Source: Lysobacterales bacterium 15-68-25 (lineage in GTDB: Bacteria; Pseudomonadota; Gammaproteobacteria; Xanthomonadales; Rhodanobacteraceae). From it: 64,000 nt of DNA. The notes under the pieces are model-generated. The model searched no databases, had not been told where the DNA came from, and was given only the letters and a program-made list of their open reading frames with translations. Below are positions 16,841 to 26,064 of the stretch, one piece after another. The number at the start of each line of letters is the position of its first letter. Position 1 is the stretch's first letter. The position numbers were made by a program, and so were the translations under genes. Location of the stretch: positions 124,001-188,000 of the forward strand of contig NCKB01000008.1 in assembly GCA_002279065.1 (NCBI GenBank), given 5' to 3'.

Positions 16841-18070
16841 GTGAACGACTGGATCGGACTGGCGGTGGCGCTCGGTATCGGCCTGCTGATGGGCGCCGAG
16901 CGCGAGCGTCGCAAGGGTACCGGAGCGCACCGGGCGGTCGCCGGCATCCGCACTTTCGCCGTGGTGGCCGTGCTTGGCGCGATCTGTGCCAGCGTGGATC
17001 TGCGCCTGCTGGTCGCGGCGCTGCTTGCGCTCACTGGACTGCTGGCGGTCGCCTATGCCCGCGATCGCAGCGAGGATCCCGGACTGACCACCGAGACCGC
17101 GCTGATCGCCTGCCTCGTGCTGGGCGGCATGGCGGTGAACCATCCCGCGCTCGCCGCCGCCACCGGTGTGGCGATCACCGGGTTGCTGGCGTCGCGCGAC
17201 CGGCTGCATCGCTTCGTCTCCAGCGTGCTGACCACGGCCGAGCTCAACAACCTGCTGGTGCTGGCGGCAGCCACGCTGATGGTGTTGCCGCTGATTCCCG
17301 ACCATGCAATCGGCCCGTTCGATGCGATCCAGCCGCGCACGATCTGGGTGATCGTCATCCTGGTGATGGCGATCGGCGCCGCCGCGCACGTGCTGCTGCG
17401 CTGGCTGGGCAGCGGGCTGGCGCTGCCGCTGGCGGGGCTGCTGTCAGGCTTCGTCTCCAGTGCCGCCACGATCGGCGTGATGGGGGCTCGCGCGCGCAGC
17501 CTGCCGGACCAGCGGTCGCGGTCGGTCGCGGCCGCCGTGCTCTCCACCGTGGCGACCTTCGTGCAGATGTCGATCATCCTCGCGGTGGCGGACCTGCACG
17601 TGTTGCGGCAACTGGCCGTGCCACTGGTCGCCGGTGGCCTGGCCGCCGCGCTGGTGGCCGTACTCGTGCTCTGGCGGACCCGCGATGCCGCGGACGGGCG
17701 GGCGGTGGAGGCAGGGGCATCCGCCTTCAGCCTGAAGGGAGCCCTGGTGCTCGGCGCCACCATCGCCCTGGTGCAACTCGTGGCTGCCGCGTTGCGGGTC
17801 TGGCTGGGCGAGGGCGGCCTGCTGCTCACCGCTGCGGTCGCCGGATTGGCCGATACCCACGCGCCTGCGGTCAGTTTTGCCACGCTGTCCGCCCAGGGCA
17901 GTATCGCGCCGGCGGGAGCGGTGGCGCCGATACTCGTGGCGCTGACGGCCAACACCGTGTCCAAGGCCGCGATCGCGGCCGCGGCCGGTGGTCGGGCGTT
18001 CGCCCGGCCGGTGATCGGTGGCCTCGCCGTGGTGCTGCTGGCGACCTGGGCCGGCGCCCTGCTGGCTTGA
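16841..18070 (+). CDS. MgtC/SapB N-domain and DUF4010 membrane protein
   Basis: 409 aa polytopic inner-membrane protein of about 11-12 helices. The N-terminal part (IGLLMGAERERRKGTGAHR, then AGIRTFAVVAVLGA) is the MgtC-like signature with conserved charged residues; the remainder is DUF4010. The family function is unknown; transport or Mg-related roles are sometimes proposed. Start is GTG 16841: a nearby in-frame-looking ATG at 16835 belongs to another frame, and GGAGGGTG lies about 6 bases before the GTG. Confidence 0.82.
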   Translation: MNDWIGLAVALGIGLLMGAERERRKGTGAHRAVAGIRTFAVVAVLGAICASVDLRLLVAALLALTGLLAVAYARDRSEDPGLTTETALIACLVLGGMAVNHPALAAATGVAITGLLASRDRLHRFVSSVLTTAELNNLLVLAAATLMVLPLIPDHAIGPFDAIQPRTIWVIVILVMAIGAAAHVLLRWLGSGLALPLAGLLSGFVSSAATIGVMGARARSLPDQRSRSVAAAVLSTVATFVQMSIILAVADLHVLRQLAVPLVAGGLAAALVAVLVLWRTRDAADGRAVEAGASAFSLKGALVLGATIALVQLVAAALRVWLGEGGLLLTAAVAGLADTHAPAVSFATLSAQGSIAPAGAVAPILVALTANTVSKAAIAAAAGGRAFARPVIGGLAVVLLATWAGALLA

Positions 18071-18160
18071 CCGCGGTCAGGCAGTTGCGGCGCTGCGCCC
18101 CATCGAATCGCCCGCAAAGGCCGGCTAGTCTGGGCGGCTGATCGAACGCGGTGTCCCCCT

Positions 18161-18565
18161 ATGACCGACAGTTACGACGACCTCCAGGCCAGCTACGGAC
18201 GCTGCCTGCGCAAGGGTCACTTCATCGAGCGCTTCTACACGCTGTTCATGGACAGCCATCCGGACATTCCGCCGCTGTTCGCCGGCACCGACTTCAGCAA
18301 GCAGTACATGGCGCTGCGCAGGGGGATCAGTTCGGCCATCGTGCACGCGGCAGGCAGTCGCCTGGCGGAGCGCACGATGGCGGCGATGGCCGACGTGCAC
18401 GGTTCGCGCGGGCGCGCGCCGGTGCCGCCGGCCCTCTATCCGTACTGGGTCGACAGCCTGGTCGCCGCGGTGGCGGAGTTCGACCCGGAGTACACGCCCC
18501 AGCTCGGCCGGCGCTGGCGCCAGGCGATGGAAGCCACCACGGCATTCTTCGTCGGCCACTACTGA
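18161..18565 (+). CDS. single-domain globin-like protein
   Basis: 134 aa. Helical throughout, with a globin-like B-C region (FYTLFMDSHPDIPPLF), an E-helix segment (QYMALRRGISSAIVH) and a candidate proximal His in MADVHGSRG followed by PALYPYWVDSLV, the usual F-G corner context of single-domain bacterial globins. A heme/oxygen or NO-related role is possible. A TAGTCT (18126-18131) 29 bases before the ATG could be a -10. Divergence from typical globins keeps the confidence moderate. Confidence 0.72.
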   Translation: MTDSYDDLQASYGRCLRKGHFIERFYTLFMDSHPDIPPLFAGTDFSKQYMALRRGISSAIVHAAGSRLAERTMAAMADVHGSRGRAPVPPALYPYWVDSLVAAVAEFDPEYTPQLGRRWRQAMEATTAFFVGHY

Positions 18566-18626
18566 GCCGCCGTTCGACGCGCGACGGGGCTCGGCGCCTG
18601 CGGCCGGGCGTGCGAACATCGCGTTC

Positions 18627-19160
18627 GTGACCACGCTGCGCTATCTCCAGGGCTACCCCGACCACCTGCAAGAGCAGGTGCGCACGGCGTTGGCAGCCGG
18701 CCGGCTCGGCCGCTGGCTGGCCGAACGCTATCCCGAACGCCACGACGTGCAGAGCGACAAGGCTCTGTACGCCTACACCATGGCGCTCAAGCAGTCCCAT
18801 CTGCGCAACGCGCCGGGCATCGACAAGGTGCTCTACGACGCCAAGCTCGACGTGGTGAAGAACGCGCTCGGCCTGCACACCGCGATCTCGCGCGTGCATG
18901 GCGGGCGGCTGAAGGCGAAGAAGGAGATCCGCATCGCCTCGGTGTTCCGCGATGCGCCGGCCGCGTTCCTCGAGACCATCGTGGTGCACGAACTGGCCCA
19001 CCTGAAGGAGGCCGAGCACAACAAGGCCTTCTACCAGCTGTGCGAGCACATGCAGCCGGATTACCACCAGCGCGAGTTCGACCTGCGCGTGTATCTCACC
19101 TGGCGCCAGCTGGCGCCCGACGCCGTCGCGACGGCGCGCACCGATTCCGACAAGGCATGA
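18627..19160 (+). CDS. YgjP-like (DUF45) metallopeptidase-fold protein
   Basis: 177 aa. Zinc motif HELAHLKEAEHNKAF near residues 118-132 gives HExxH plus a third His, the pattern of the YgjP/WSS metallopeptidase-like family. YgjP itself has been described as a UTP pyrophosphatase, so protease activity should not be assumed. The start is GTG 18627. The stop overlaps the next gene (ATGA), so both are coupled. Confidence 0.8.
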   Translation: MTTLRYLQGYPDHLQEQVRTALAAGRLGRWLAERYPERHDVQSDKALYAYTMALKQSHLRNAPGIDKVLYDAKLDVVKNALGLHTAISRVHGGRLKAKKEIRIASVFRDAPAAFLETIVVHELAHLKEAEHNKAFYQLCEHMQPDYHQREFDLRVYLTWRQLAPDAVATARTDSDKA

Positions 19161-19801
19161 TGATGGAAGACGCGGTACTGCAATCCGCCCTGCGGCGGCT
19201 GTTCGCAAGACACGAGGTGGAACTTGAGCCGGACGAGGACGGCTGGCTGCTCACCGACGGCGACTTCCCTGCGATCCGCGCGCACTGGCTGCCCGGCACG
19301 GGCAGCGAACCCGGTCGTCTCGACGTCGACGTGGTGGTGGCGGAGGACCGCTGCCTGGAAGACAGCTTCGCCGGCACCGACGCCCGCGAGGCGCTGGATG
19401 TCTTCGAGCAGTCGAGCTTCCATACGCTGCTGGCGGCCTGCTGGTACGTCACCGACGACCGCCGCATGCGCATCGCCTCGTGGGACATCGGCCTGCGCAC
19501 GTGGGACGTGTTCGTCGGTCCGCTGGTGTCGCGCCCTGCGGCCGCGGCGCCGCAGCCGATGCCGGCCGACGCCGCGCTGGCCCTGCAGCAGGGCGTGGGC
19601 CAGTTGTCGCTGGCCCCGCAGTTGCATTGGATACATCTGCTGCATCGACGCGAGGCCGGCGGCGGGGTCATCCGTGAGGCACTGCTCGATGGCGAGCCGT
19701 GGAGCGACGGCACGGCGATGCTGGCGGCCGGCGCGTGGCCCGAACTGCCTGCCGGCAGTTCGGCACGGCAACTGGTGCTGCTCGACGTGCGCGACTACTG
19801 A
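19157..19801 (+). CDS. DUF6348-like protein, unknown function
   Basis: 214 aa, soluble, acidic. The central segment (LDVDVVVAEDRCLEDSFAG, then SSFHTLLAACWYV) resembles the DUF6348 family as I remember it. Three consecutive ATG codons begin at 19157; the first overlaps the stop of the metallopeptidase-like gene. No function is known. Membership should be checked with a profile search. Confidence 0.65.
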   Translation: MMMEDAVLQSALRRLFARHEVELEPDEDGWLLTDGDFPAIRAHWLPGTGSEPGRLDVDVVVAEDRCLEDSFAGTDAREALDVFEQSSFHTLLAACWYVTDDRRMRIASWDIGLRTWDVFVGPLVSRPAAAAPQPMPADAALALQQGVGQLSLAPQLHWIHLLHRREAGGGVIREALLDGEPWSDGTAMLAAGAWPELPAGSSARQLVLLDVRDY

Positions 19802-19814
19802 GCACGCCTACCCG

Positions 19815-19901
19815 GTAGGAGCCCGCTCGCGCGGCGATGCTTTTCTCTTTTGCTTCGTTGCAGATCAGGAGCAGAAGCATCGCCCGCGAGCGGGTTCCTA
19901 C
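19815..19901. repeat. REP-like GTAG-type palindromic element
   Basis: Long imperfect inverted repeat. The left arm starts GTAGGAGCCCGCTCGCGC (19815 on) and the right arm ends GCGAGCGGGTTCCTAC (to 19901), with AAGCATCGCC/GGCGATGCTT inside; the arms differ by one base change and one indel. The loop is T-rich. It has the GTAG head of REP elements mobilised by RAYT (TnpA-REP) transposases in Stenotrophomonas, Xanthomonas and Pseudomonas. Two relatives lie at 26065-26138 and 45891-45916. Confidence 0.75.
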
Positions 19902-19922
19902 GGCAGCGCGGGCACCCAACAA

Positions 19923-19954
19923 AAAGCCCGGGAGGCGCGGGCCTCCCGGGCTTT
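19923..19954 (-). terminator. Rho-independent terminator of the 2-oxoacid dehydrogenase operon
   Basis: 14-base-pair hairpin: AAAGCCCGGGAGGC, a four-base loop, GCCTCCCGGGCTTT, flanked by A-rich sequence on the left, which is the T-tract for minus-strand transcription. It lies 22 bases past the E2 stop and could work in both directions. Confidence 0.85.
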
Positions 19955-19975
19955 CCATTTCACTGGCCGGCTGGA

Positions 19976-21328
19976 TCAGTTCGGCAGGGCCATGTCGTCC
20001 AGCAGCGCCTTGAGGAAGCGCGCGGCTTCGCCGCCGGTGGCGGCACGGTGGTCGAAGGTCAGGCTGATCGGCATGCGGCGGTGCACTTCGATGCCGCCGA
20101 TCACCGCCACCACGTCGTGGTTGAGCTTGCCCGCACCGATGATCGCCACGCACGGCGGCACCACCACCGGGGTGGCGTAGCGGCCGGCGAACATGCCGAA
20201 GTTCGACAGGCTGATGGTGTAGCCGGACAGCTCGGTCGAAGGGATCGAGCGGTCTTCCACCTGCGTGCGTAGGCGCTTGATCGCCGCGCGCACGCCGGTG
20301 CCGTCGAGCATGTCGGCGTTGCGCAGGGCCGGCACGAACAGGCCGTCGTCGGTGTCCACGGCGATGCCGATGTCCACGTGCGGATGCAGGGTGCGGGTGA
20401 GGTTCTTGCCGTCGAACCAGGCGTTCAGCGCCGGCACCGCCTTGCAGGCGGCGACGATCGCACGCACCAGGCGGGCGGTGATGTCCTGCTTGCCGATCCA
20501 GGCGTGCAGGTCGGCGTCGTCGACCAGGGTGGTCGGCACCACGTTGGCGTGGGCTTCGGCCATCACGCGCGCCATGTTCCGGCGCACGCCCTTGAGCTGC
20601 TCCGGCTGACCGCTGGCGGCCTGCGACGGCGGGGCGGTGCGCACCGGCTTGCCGGCCAGCGAGACCGGCGTGCGTGCCGGCGCAGCGCCCGGCTGCGGCA
20701 GTTCCGGCGCCAGGTGGCGGCCGGCCGAGGCCGGCACGGCACGGGCCGGGGCGGCGCCAAGCGGCGCGCTGCCGTTGGCGGCGGCGTCCTTGACGTCCTG
20801 CATGGTGACCACGCCGCCGGCGCCACTGGGGCGCACGCGGGTCAGGTCGACCTTGAGCTTCTTGGCCAGCGCGCGCACTGCCGGCACCGCCTTCACGCCG
20901 CCGACATCGGCGGCCTGTTCGACGTGCACGGTGTTGCCGCTGACCATCGCACCGACCACGGTGCCTTCGTCCTCGCGGTCCGCACTGGCGGCGGCCGGGG
21001 CGGGAGCAGGCGCGGGGGCGGCCTTCTTCGGCGGCGCATGGTGGTGGCCGGTCGGCTCGGCCTCGGCGCGCTGCTTGGCATTCGGGTCGGGCTCGAAGTC
21101 GGCCAGCGCTGCGCCGGTCTCGATGATGTCGCCGGCGGCGCCGTGCAGCTTGGTGACCTTGCCGGTGTACGGCGAGGGCACGTCGACCACCGCCTTGGCG
21201 GTCTCCATCGACACCAGCGGGGCGTCGAGCTTGACGGTGTCGCCTTCCTTCACGTGCCACTCGACGATGGTGGCGTCGGGCAGGCCTTCGCCGAGGTCGG
21301 GCAGGTGGAATGTCTTGATGTCAGCCAT
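19976..21328 (-). CDS. 2-oxoacid dehydrogenase E2 (dihydrolipoyl acyltransferase)
   Basis: 450 aa. One lipoyl domain (1-80; lipoylated Lys 45 in METAKAVV), an Ala/Pro linker, a peripheral-subunit-binding domain (about 140-180, PAVRALAKKLKVDLTRVRPSG core) and a C-terminal acyltransferase domain. The active-site motif, normally HRxxDG, reads DHRAATGG: the usual Asp is Thr. One lipoyl domain plus separate E1 alpha/beta genes fits a branched-chain-type or Gram-positive-like pyruvate dehydrogenase complex; substrate cannot be settled from sequence. Last gene of the E1alpha-E1beta-E2 operon; no E3 gene is in the window. Confidence 0.88.
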   Translation of the reverse strand: MADIKTFHLPDLGEGLPDATIVEWHVKEGDTVKLDAPLVSMETAKAVVDVPSPYTGKVTKLHGAAGDIIETGAALADFEPDPNAKQRAEAEPTGHHHAPPKKAAPAPAPAPAAASADREDEGTVVGAMVSGNTVHVEQAADVGGVKAVPAVRALAKKLKVDLTRVRPSGAGGVVTMQDVKDAAANGSAPLGAAPARAVPASAGRHLAPELPQPGAAPARTPVSLAGKPVRTAPPSQAASGQPEQLKGVRRNMARVMAEAHANVVPTTLVDDADLHAWIGKQDITARLVRAIVAACKAVPALNAWFDGKNLTRTLHPHVDIGIAVDTDDGLFVPALRNADMLDGTGVRAAIKRLRTQVEDRSIPSTELSGYTISLSNFGMFAGRYATPVVVPPCVAIIGAGKLNHDVVAVIGGIEVHRRMPISLTFDHRAATGGEAARFLKALLDDMALPN

Positions 21329-21348
21329 GGGATCGGTCCGTTGAGAGA

Positions 21349-22329
21349 TTAGCTGGCAGCCAGCGCGCGCTTGGCCGCGTCAACGATGCGCGCGGTGCTC
21401 GGCATCTGCTTCATTTCGAGGCGGTAGAGCGGCGTGTGGATGTCGTAGCCGGTGACGCGCTCGACCGGGGCTAGCAGGTCGTAGAGGCATTCCTCGGCGA
21501 CGCGCGCGGCGATCTCGGCGCCGAAGCCGGCGGTCTTCGGTGCCTCATGCACGATCACGCAGCGGCCGGTCTTGCTCACCGACTCGGCGATGGTGTCGAA
21601 GTCCAGCGGGGTCAGCGTGGCGACGTCGATCACCTCGGCGCTGATGCCCTGCTCGGCCAGTTCGTTGGCGGCCTCCAGGCACTCCTTCACTTGCGCGCCC
21701 CAGGTCACCAGGGTCACGTCGGTGCCGTCACGCAGCACGAAGCACACGTCCAGCGGCAGCGCCTCGCCGTCGTCCGGCACCTCTTCCTTGTACTGGCGAT
21801 AGATGCGCTTGGGCTCGAGGAAGATCACCGGGTCAGGATCGCGGATCGCGGCCAGCAGCAGGCCGTAGGCGCGCGCCGGCGACGACGGCAGCACCACGCG
21901 CAGGCCGGGGATGTTGGTGAACAGGTGCTCGTTCGCTTCCGAGTGGTGCTCGGGGGCGTGGATGCCGCCGCCCCACGGGGCGCGGAACACCGCAGGCACC
22001 GTGATGCGACCACGGGTGCGGTTGCGCATGCGCGCGGCGTGGCAGGCGATCTGCTCCATCATCGGGTAGATGAAGCCTTCGAACTGCGCCTCGGCCACCG
22101 GCTTCATGCCCTGCGCGGCCAGACCGACGGTGACGCCGGCGATGGTGGTCTCGTCCAGCGGCGTGTCGAGCACGCGCAGCTCGCCGTACTTCTGTTGCAG
22201 GCCCTGGGTGGCGCGGAACACGCCGCCGTTGACGCCGACGTCCTCGCCCAGCACCACGACCGAGTCGTCGTGCTTCATCTCGTAGGCGAGCGCCTGCGTG
22301 ACTGCTTCGATAAGGGTGATCTGTGCCAT
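21349..22329 (-). CDS. 2-oxoacid dehydrogenase E1 beta subunit
   Basis: 326 aa, transketolase-like pyrimidine-binding and C-terminal domains of a heterotetrameric E1. Markers: VLGEDVGVNGGVFRATQGL near residue 27, FRAPWGGGIHAPEHHSE around 117-133, and EAPKTAGFGAEI near the start of the C-terminal domain. It lies 3 bases after the E1 alpha stop and 20 bases before E2. It pairs with the upstream subunit to decarboxylate a 2-oxoacid with thiamine diphosphate. Pyruvate and branched-chain 2-oxoacids are both possible substrates. Confidence 0.9.
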   Translation of the reverse strand: MAQITLIEAVTQALAYEMKHDDSVVVLGEDVGVNGGVFRATQGLQQKYGELRVLDTPLDETTIAGVTVGLAAQGMKPVAEAQFEGFIYPMMEQIACHAARMRNRTRGRITVPAVFRAPWGGGIHAPEHHSEANEHLFTNIPGLRVVLPSSPARAYGLLLAAIRDPDPVIFLEPKRIYRQYKEEVPDDGEALPLDVCFVLRDGTDVTLVTWGAQVKECLEAANELAEQGISAEVIDVATLTPLDFDTIAESVSKTGRCVIVHEAPKTAGFGAEIAARVAEECLYDLLAPVERVTGYDIHTPLYRLEMKQMPSTARIVDAAKRALAAS

Positions 22330-22332
22330 GAC

Positions 22333-23418
22333 TTAGTGCGCCTTGTTTTCGAGCGAGAGCGCGAGGTCGCGCTGCTTTTCCAGGTCGGCCGGGATCTCGG
22401 CGTAGGTGTAGTCGAACATGGCCGTGATCGGCTGGGTCTTGGTCTCGAGGTAGGCGTTGACCTCGTTGTCCATCCAGTCGTCGCACTCGGCCTTCCAGGC
22501 TTCTTCCTTGGCGTCGTCCCACACGCCCTTGGCCACCAGCCAGTTGCGCAGGCGCTTCATCGGCTCCTTCGCCCAGCCCTCCTTCACTTCTTCCTCGCCG
22601 CGGTAGCGGCGCGCGTCGTCGGCGGTGGTGTGGTCGCCGAGACGGTAGGTGACCGCCTCGATCACGCTGCCGCCCTCGCCGTTGCGCGCGCGCTCGAGCG
22701 CGTCTTCCATCGCCTTGCGCACGGCGATGATGTCGTTGCCGTCGACCTGGATGCAGTACAGGCCAGCGGCCAGGCCCTTCTGCGCCAGCGTCGGCGCGCC
22801 GGACTGGATCTTGCGCGGCACCGAGATCGCCCACTGGTTGTTCACGATCACCGCGACCATCGGCAGGTTCTGCGCGCCGGCGATGTTGATGGCGCCGTAG
22901 AAGTCGCCCTTGGACGAGCCGCCGTCGCCGATGGTGCACACGGCCACGCGCTTCTCGCCGCGGATCTTGAACGCCAGCGCGGAACCGGCAGCGTGCAGGC
23001 ACTGCGTGGCGATCGGCACCGACCACGCGAAATCATGGCGGGCCGGCTCGTTCTGGTAGTCGTTGCCGCGCTCGTCGCCGCCCCAGTACATGTAGACCTC
23101 GCGCGGCTGCACGCCGCGGTACAGCTGCGCGCCGTACTCGCGGTAGCTGGGCGCGAACACGTCTTCCGGCTTCATCGCCGAACCGATGCCGACGTGGGCG
23201 GCCTCGTGGCCCAGGCAGCTGGCGTAGGTGCCGAGCTTGCCGGTGCGCTGCAGCGCGATCGACTTGGCGTCGAACACGCGGGTGGACATCATCAGCTTGT
23301 ACAGCTTGACCATGTACTCCAGGTCCTGCGTGAACGCAGGCAGGTCGTCACGTACCTGGTTGCCCTCGGCGTCGAGGTACTGCAGGTATTCGATCTCAAA
23401 CTTGGCGGCAATCGACAC
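22333..23418 (-). CDS. 2-oxoacid dehydrogenase E1 alpha subunit
   Basis: 361 aa. Thiamine diphosphate motif GDGGSSKGDFYGAINIA and later NNQWAISVP are present. The phosphorylation-loop-like region DHTTADDARRYRG and the WDDAKEEAWK tail look closer to branched-chain E1 alpha than to Bacillus PdhA, but this is a judgement by eye. The start is GTG 23418, chosen because GGAGCGACTC precedes it and the upstream in-frame extension is unlike the family. First gene of the operon; a promoter candidate lies about 100 bases upstream. Confidence 0.9.
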   Translation of the reverse strand: MSIAAKFEIEYLQYLDAEGNQVRDDLPAFTQDLEYMVKLYKLMMSTRVFDAKSIALQRTGKLGTYASCLGHEAAHVGIGSAMKPEDVFAPSYREYGAQLYRGVQPREVYMYWGGDERGNDYQNEPARHDFAWSVPIATQCLHAAGSALAFKIRGEKRVAVCTIGDGGSSKGDFYGAINIAGAQNLPMVAVIVNNQWAISVPRKIQSGAPTLAQKGLAAGLYCIQVDGNDIIAVRKAMEDALERARNGEGGSVIEAVTYRLGDHTTADDARRYRGEEEVKEGWAKEPMKRLRNWLVAKGVWDDAKEEAWKAECDDWMDNEVNAYLETKTQPITAMFDYTYAEIPADLEKQRDLALSLENKAH

Positions 23419-23517
23419 GAGTCGCTCCGGAAGTGGGAAAGTGGGGGCGCGAAGGCCGTGGAGTCGCGCGGCGGAAGAACACCCGCGGGCACGCAAAACC
23501 TCCAGAAAATCCGGCAA

Positions 23518-23547
23518 TTGATAGCAGGCCGGGCGGTTTTGCCGCAA
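23518..23547 (-). promoter_or_regulatory. candidate promoter of the 2-oxoacid dehydrogenase operon
   Basis: On the minus strand, TTGCGG (23542-23547) and TATCAA (23518-23523) are separated by 18 bases, giving a leader of about 90 bases before the E1 alpha GTG. It lies in the divergent region shared with kynA. Confidence 0.4.
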
Positions 23548-23629
23548 GGCACGGCGCAGCATGCGCGATGGTACGGGAGCCTCCCCGGATGGCGTTACCA
23601 TGCGGGTTTTGATGGGGAATGACGCTGCC

Positions 23630-24487
23630 ATGACGGACAATCGCCGCGATCTCGAAGCGGGCATCGAAACCGATCTGGAAGGGCGGTTGACCTACGGCGG
23701 CTACCTGCGGCTGGACGTCCTGCTGTCGGCCCAGCAGCCGCGCAGCGTACCCCCGCACCACGACGAAATGCTCTTCATCGTGCAGCACCAGGTCAGCGAG
23801 TTGTGGATGAAGCTGGTGATCCACGAGATGGCCGCGGCGATGGATTTCCTGCGCCGCGACCAGGTCTGGCAGACGCGCAAGGTGCTGGCGCGATGCAAGT
23901 CGGTGCTGCGCCAGCTGATCGAGCAGTGGGCGGTGCTGGAAACCATGACTCCGTCGGAATACCTGGAGTTCCGCGAGACGCTCGGGCCGTCGTCCGGGTT
24001 CCAGTCGCTGCAGTACCGCATCATGGAATTCGTGCTCGGCAACAAGAATGCCGACATGCTGAAGGTGTTCGACCACGACCCGGCCGGGCAAGCGCGGTTG
24101 AAGGGGGTGCTGGAGGCGCCGAGCCTGTACGACGAGTTCCTGCGCTACCTGTCGCGCTTCGGCCACGCTGTGCCGGGGCACCACCTGGAGCGCGACTGGC
24201 GCGAGCCGCACGTGGCCGATGCCGCGCTGTTGCCGGTATTCGAGCGCATCTACGGCGATACCGACCGCTACTGGCGCGAGTACTCGCTGTGCGAGGACCT
24301 GGTCGACTTGGAGACGCAGTTCCAGCTTTGGCGGTTCCGCCACATGCGCACGGTGCAGCGGATCATCGGCTTCCGCCGCGGCACCGGCGGTTCGTCCGGC
24401 GTGGCGTTCCTGAAGCGGGCCCTGGACCTGGAGTTCTTCCCCGAACTGTTCGAGGTGCGCACGACCTTGCGCCCACACGGCGGCTGA
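23630..24487 (+). CDS. kynA: tryptophan 2,3-dioxygenase
   Basis: 285 aa heme enzyme that opens the indole ring of Trp to N-formylkynurenine, first step of the kynurenine pathway. Family segments: [29 protein letters not shown] (heme His region, key residues HHDE), [13 protein letters not shown] and RGTGGSSGV near the C-terminus. ATG 23630 gives the family N-terminus ([14 protein letters not shown]); earlier in-frame ATGs are rejected. No other kynurenine-pathway gene is in the window. It is divergent from the dehydrogenase operon and upstream of the peptide transporters. Confidence 0.95.
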   Translation: MTDNRRDLEAGIETDLEGRLTYGGYLRLDVLLSAQQPRSVPPHHDEMLFIVQHQVSELWMKLVIHEMAAAMDFLRRDQVWQTRKVLARCKSVLRQLIEQWAVLETMTPSEYLEFRETLGPSSGFQSLQYRIMEFVLGNKNADMLKVFDHDPAGQARLKGVLEAPSLYDEFLRYLSRFGHAVPGHHLERDWREPHVADAALLPVFERIYGDTDRYWREYSLCEDLVDLETQFQLWRFRHMRTVQRIIGFRRGTGGSSGVAFLKRALDLEFFPELFEVRTTLRPHGG

Positions 24488-24539
24488 CGCCGCCGTCCGC
24501 CTCTGGCACGATCCGGGGAATTTCCGGGGCGAGACCACC

Positions 24540-26048
24540 ATGACCGACACGTCCACCGCCGCGCCGAGCGCAGCGCCCGATTTCCCGCAGCTGCTTGGCC
24601 ACCCGCGCCCGCTGTGGATGCTGTTCATGACCGAGTTCTGGGAGCGCTTCGCGTATTACAGCGTCAGCTGGGCGCTGGTGCTCTACATCGTCGCGCAGTT
24701 CTTCCACGGCGATCCGGCCGGGCAGGGCTGGGCGGCCGGCATCTACGGCGCCTACACCGCGCTGATCTACGCCGCGTCCATCTTCGGCGGCTTCCTGGCC
24801 GACCGGGTGATCGGCTACCAGCGCTCGATCCTGCTGGGCGCCGCGGTGATGGCCGCCGGCCTGTTCACCCTGCTGCTGCCGAGCAAGCCGCTGATGATGC
24901 TGGGGCTGGCGCTGGTGATCGCCGGCGACGGCCTGTTCAAACCGAACATCTCCACCATGGTGGGGCAGCTCTACGGGCGCGACGATCCACGCCGCGACCG
25001 TGGCTTCACCCTGTTCTACATGGGCATCAATGCCGGCGCCTTCGTGGCGCCGCTGCTGACCGGCTGGATGGCCGGCTATTTCACCGACTCGCCGATGCAG
25101 CAGAACTACCGCGTGGTGTTTGCCGCCGCGGGCGTGGGCATGCTGCTGAGCATGCTGTGGTTCTGGTTCGGGCGGCGAAGCCTGAAAGGCGTGGGACGGC
25201 CGCTGGCGGGCATGGAGGGGCGGCTGCGCGTGCTGTGGGTGGTGATCGGCACGGCGTTGGCGGTGCCGCTTATCTACGCCATGCTCGCCTATGTCGGTGC
25301 CGACGGCCTGCAGTGGTTGCTCGGCCTGCTGTTCGTGGGTGTGGCGGCCGCGTTGATCGTCGAGGCGCTGCGGCACGACCGCGTGCAGTTGCACCGCGTG
25401 ATCGCGATGCTGATCGTGTTCGTCTTCAGCGTGCTGTTCTGGACCTTCTACTTCCAGTTCGGGACCTCGCTCAACTTCCTGGCCGAGAACTGGGTGGACC
25501 GGCAGATGTTCGGCGGCTGGATCTTCCCGGTCGGCTGGTTCCAGTCGGTCACGCCGCTGGCGATCCTGGTGTTCGCCCCGCTGGTGACGCTGGTGTGGAG
25601 CGCGCTGGCGCGCCGCAATGCGGAGCCGTCGATCCCGCGCAAGTTCGGCTTCGGCCTGATCTTCAACGGGCTGGGCTTCGTGGTGCTGGTGTATGCGCTC
25701 AAGTACCTGCTCGGCCCGGCCGGGCTGATCCCGTTCTGGCCGCTGGTGCTGTGCTACGTGATGCAGACGCTGGGCGAGCTGTGCCTGTCGCCGATCGGCC
25801 TGTCGATGGTGACCAAGCTGGCCCCACCACGCTTCGTCGGCCTGGCGATGGGCGGCTGGTTCCTGTCGCTGGCGGCGGGCGGCGATTTCTCCGGGCTGGT
25901 GGCCCGCTCGATCAGCGGCGAGCACGGCATGACGGTGGCTTCGGCACTGTCGGGCTTCAGCTTCTGCTTCTGGGCACTGGCGGGCTCCGGCGTGCTGCTG
26001 CTGGCGATCTCACCGCTGATCAACCGGCTGATGCACGGGGTGAAATAA
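24540..26048 (+). CDS. POT-family proton-coupled peptide transporter (first copy)
   Basis: 502 aa inner-membrane MFS protein with about 14 helices that imports di/tripeptides with protons. The ExxER motif is in EFWERFAYY (helix 1) and the PTR2 signature includes GDGLFKPNISTMVGQLY. It lies 52 bases after kynA. A paralogue begins 183 bases downstream with long near-identical stretches, indicating tandem duplication. Substrate range is unknown. Confidence 0.92.
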   Translation: MTDTSTAAPSAAPDFPQLLGHPRPLWMLFMTEFWERFAYYSVSWALVLYIVAQFFHGDPAGQGWAAGIYGAYTALIYAASIFGGFLADRVIGYQRSILLGAAVMAAGLFTLLLPSKPLMMLGLALVIAGDGLFKPNISTMVGQLYGRDDPRRDRGFTLFYMGINAGAFVAPLLTGWMAGYFTDSPMQQNYRVVFAAAGVGMLLSMLWFWFGRRSLKGVGRPLAGMEGRLRVLWVVIGTALAVPLIYAMLAYVGADGLQWLLGLLFVGVAAALIVEALRHDRVQLHRVIAMLIVFVFSVLFWTFYFQFGTSLNFLAENWVDRQMFGGWIFPVGWFQSVTPLAILVFAPLVTLVWSALARRNAEPSIPRKFGFGLIFNGLGFVVLVYALKYLLGPAGLIPFWPLVLCYVMQTLGELCLSPIGLSMVTKLAPPRFVGLAMGGWFLSLAAGGDFSGLVARSISGEHGMTVASALSGFSFCFWALAGSGVLLLAISPLINRLMHGVK

Positions 26049-26064
26049 ACCGCGCGGCGATCCT

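Noticed and set aside
14903..17389. Very long open frame (828 codons) antisense to arginase, trpS and the DUF4010 gene
   Set aside because: GC-rich codon shadow of real plus-strand genes; composition is Arg/Gly/His-rich and no domain is recognisable.
18068..18079. 12-base palindrome TGACCGCGGTCA after the DUF4010 gene
   Set aside because: Overlaps a stop codon, too short and isolated to call an operator or terminator.
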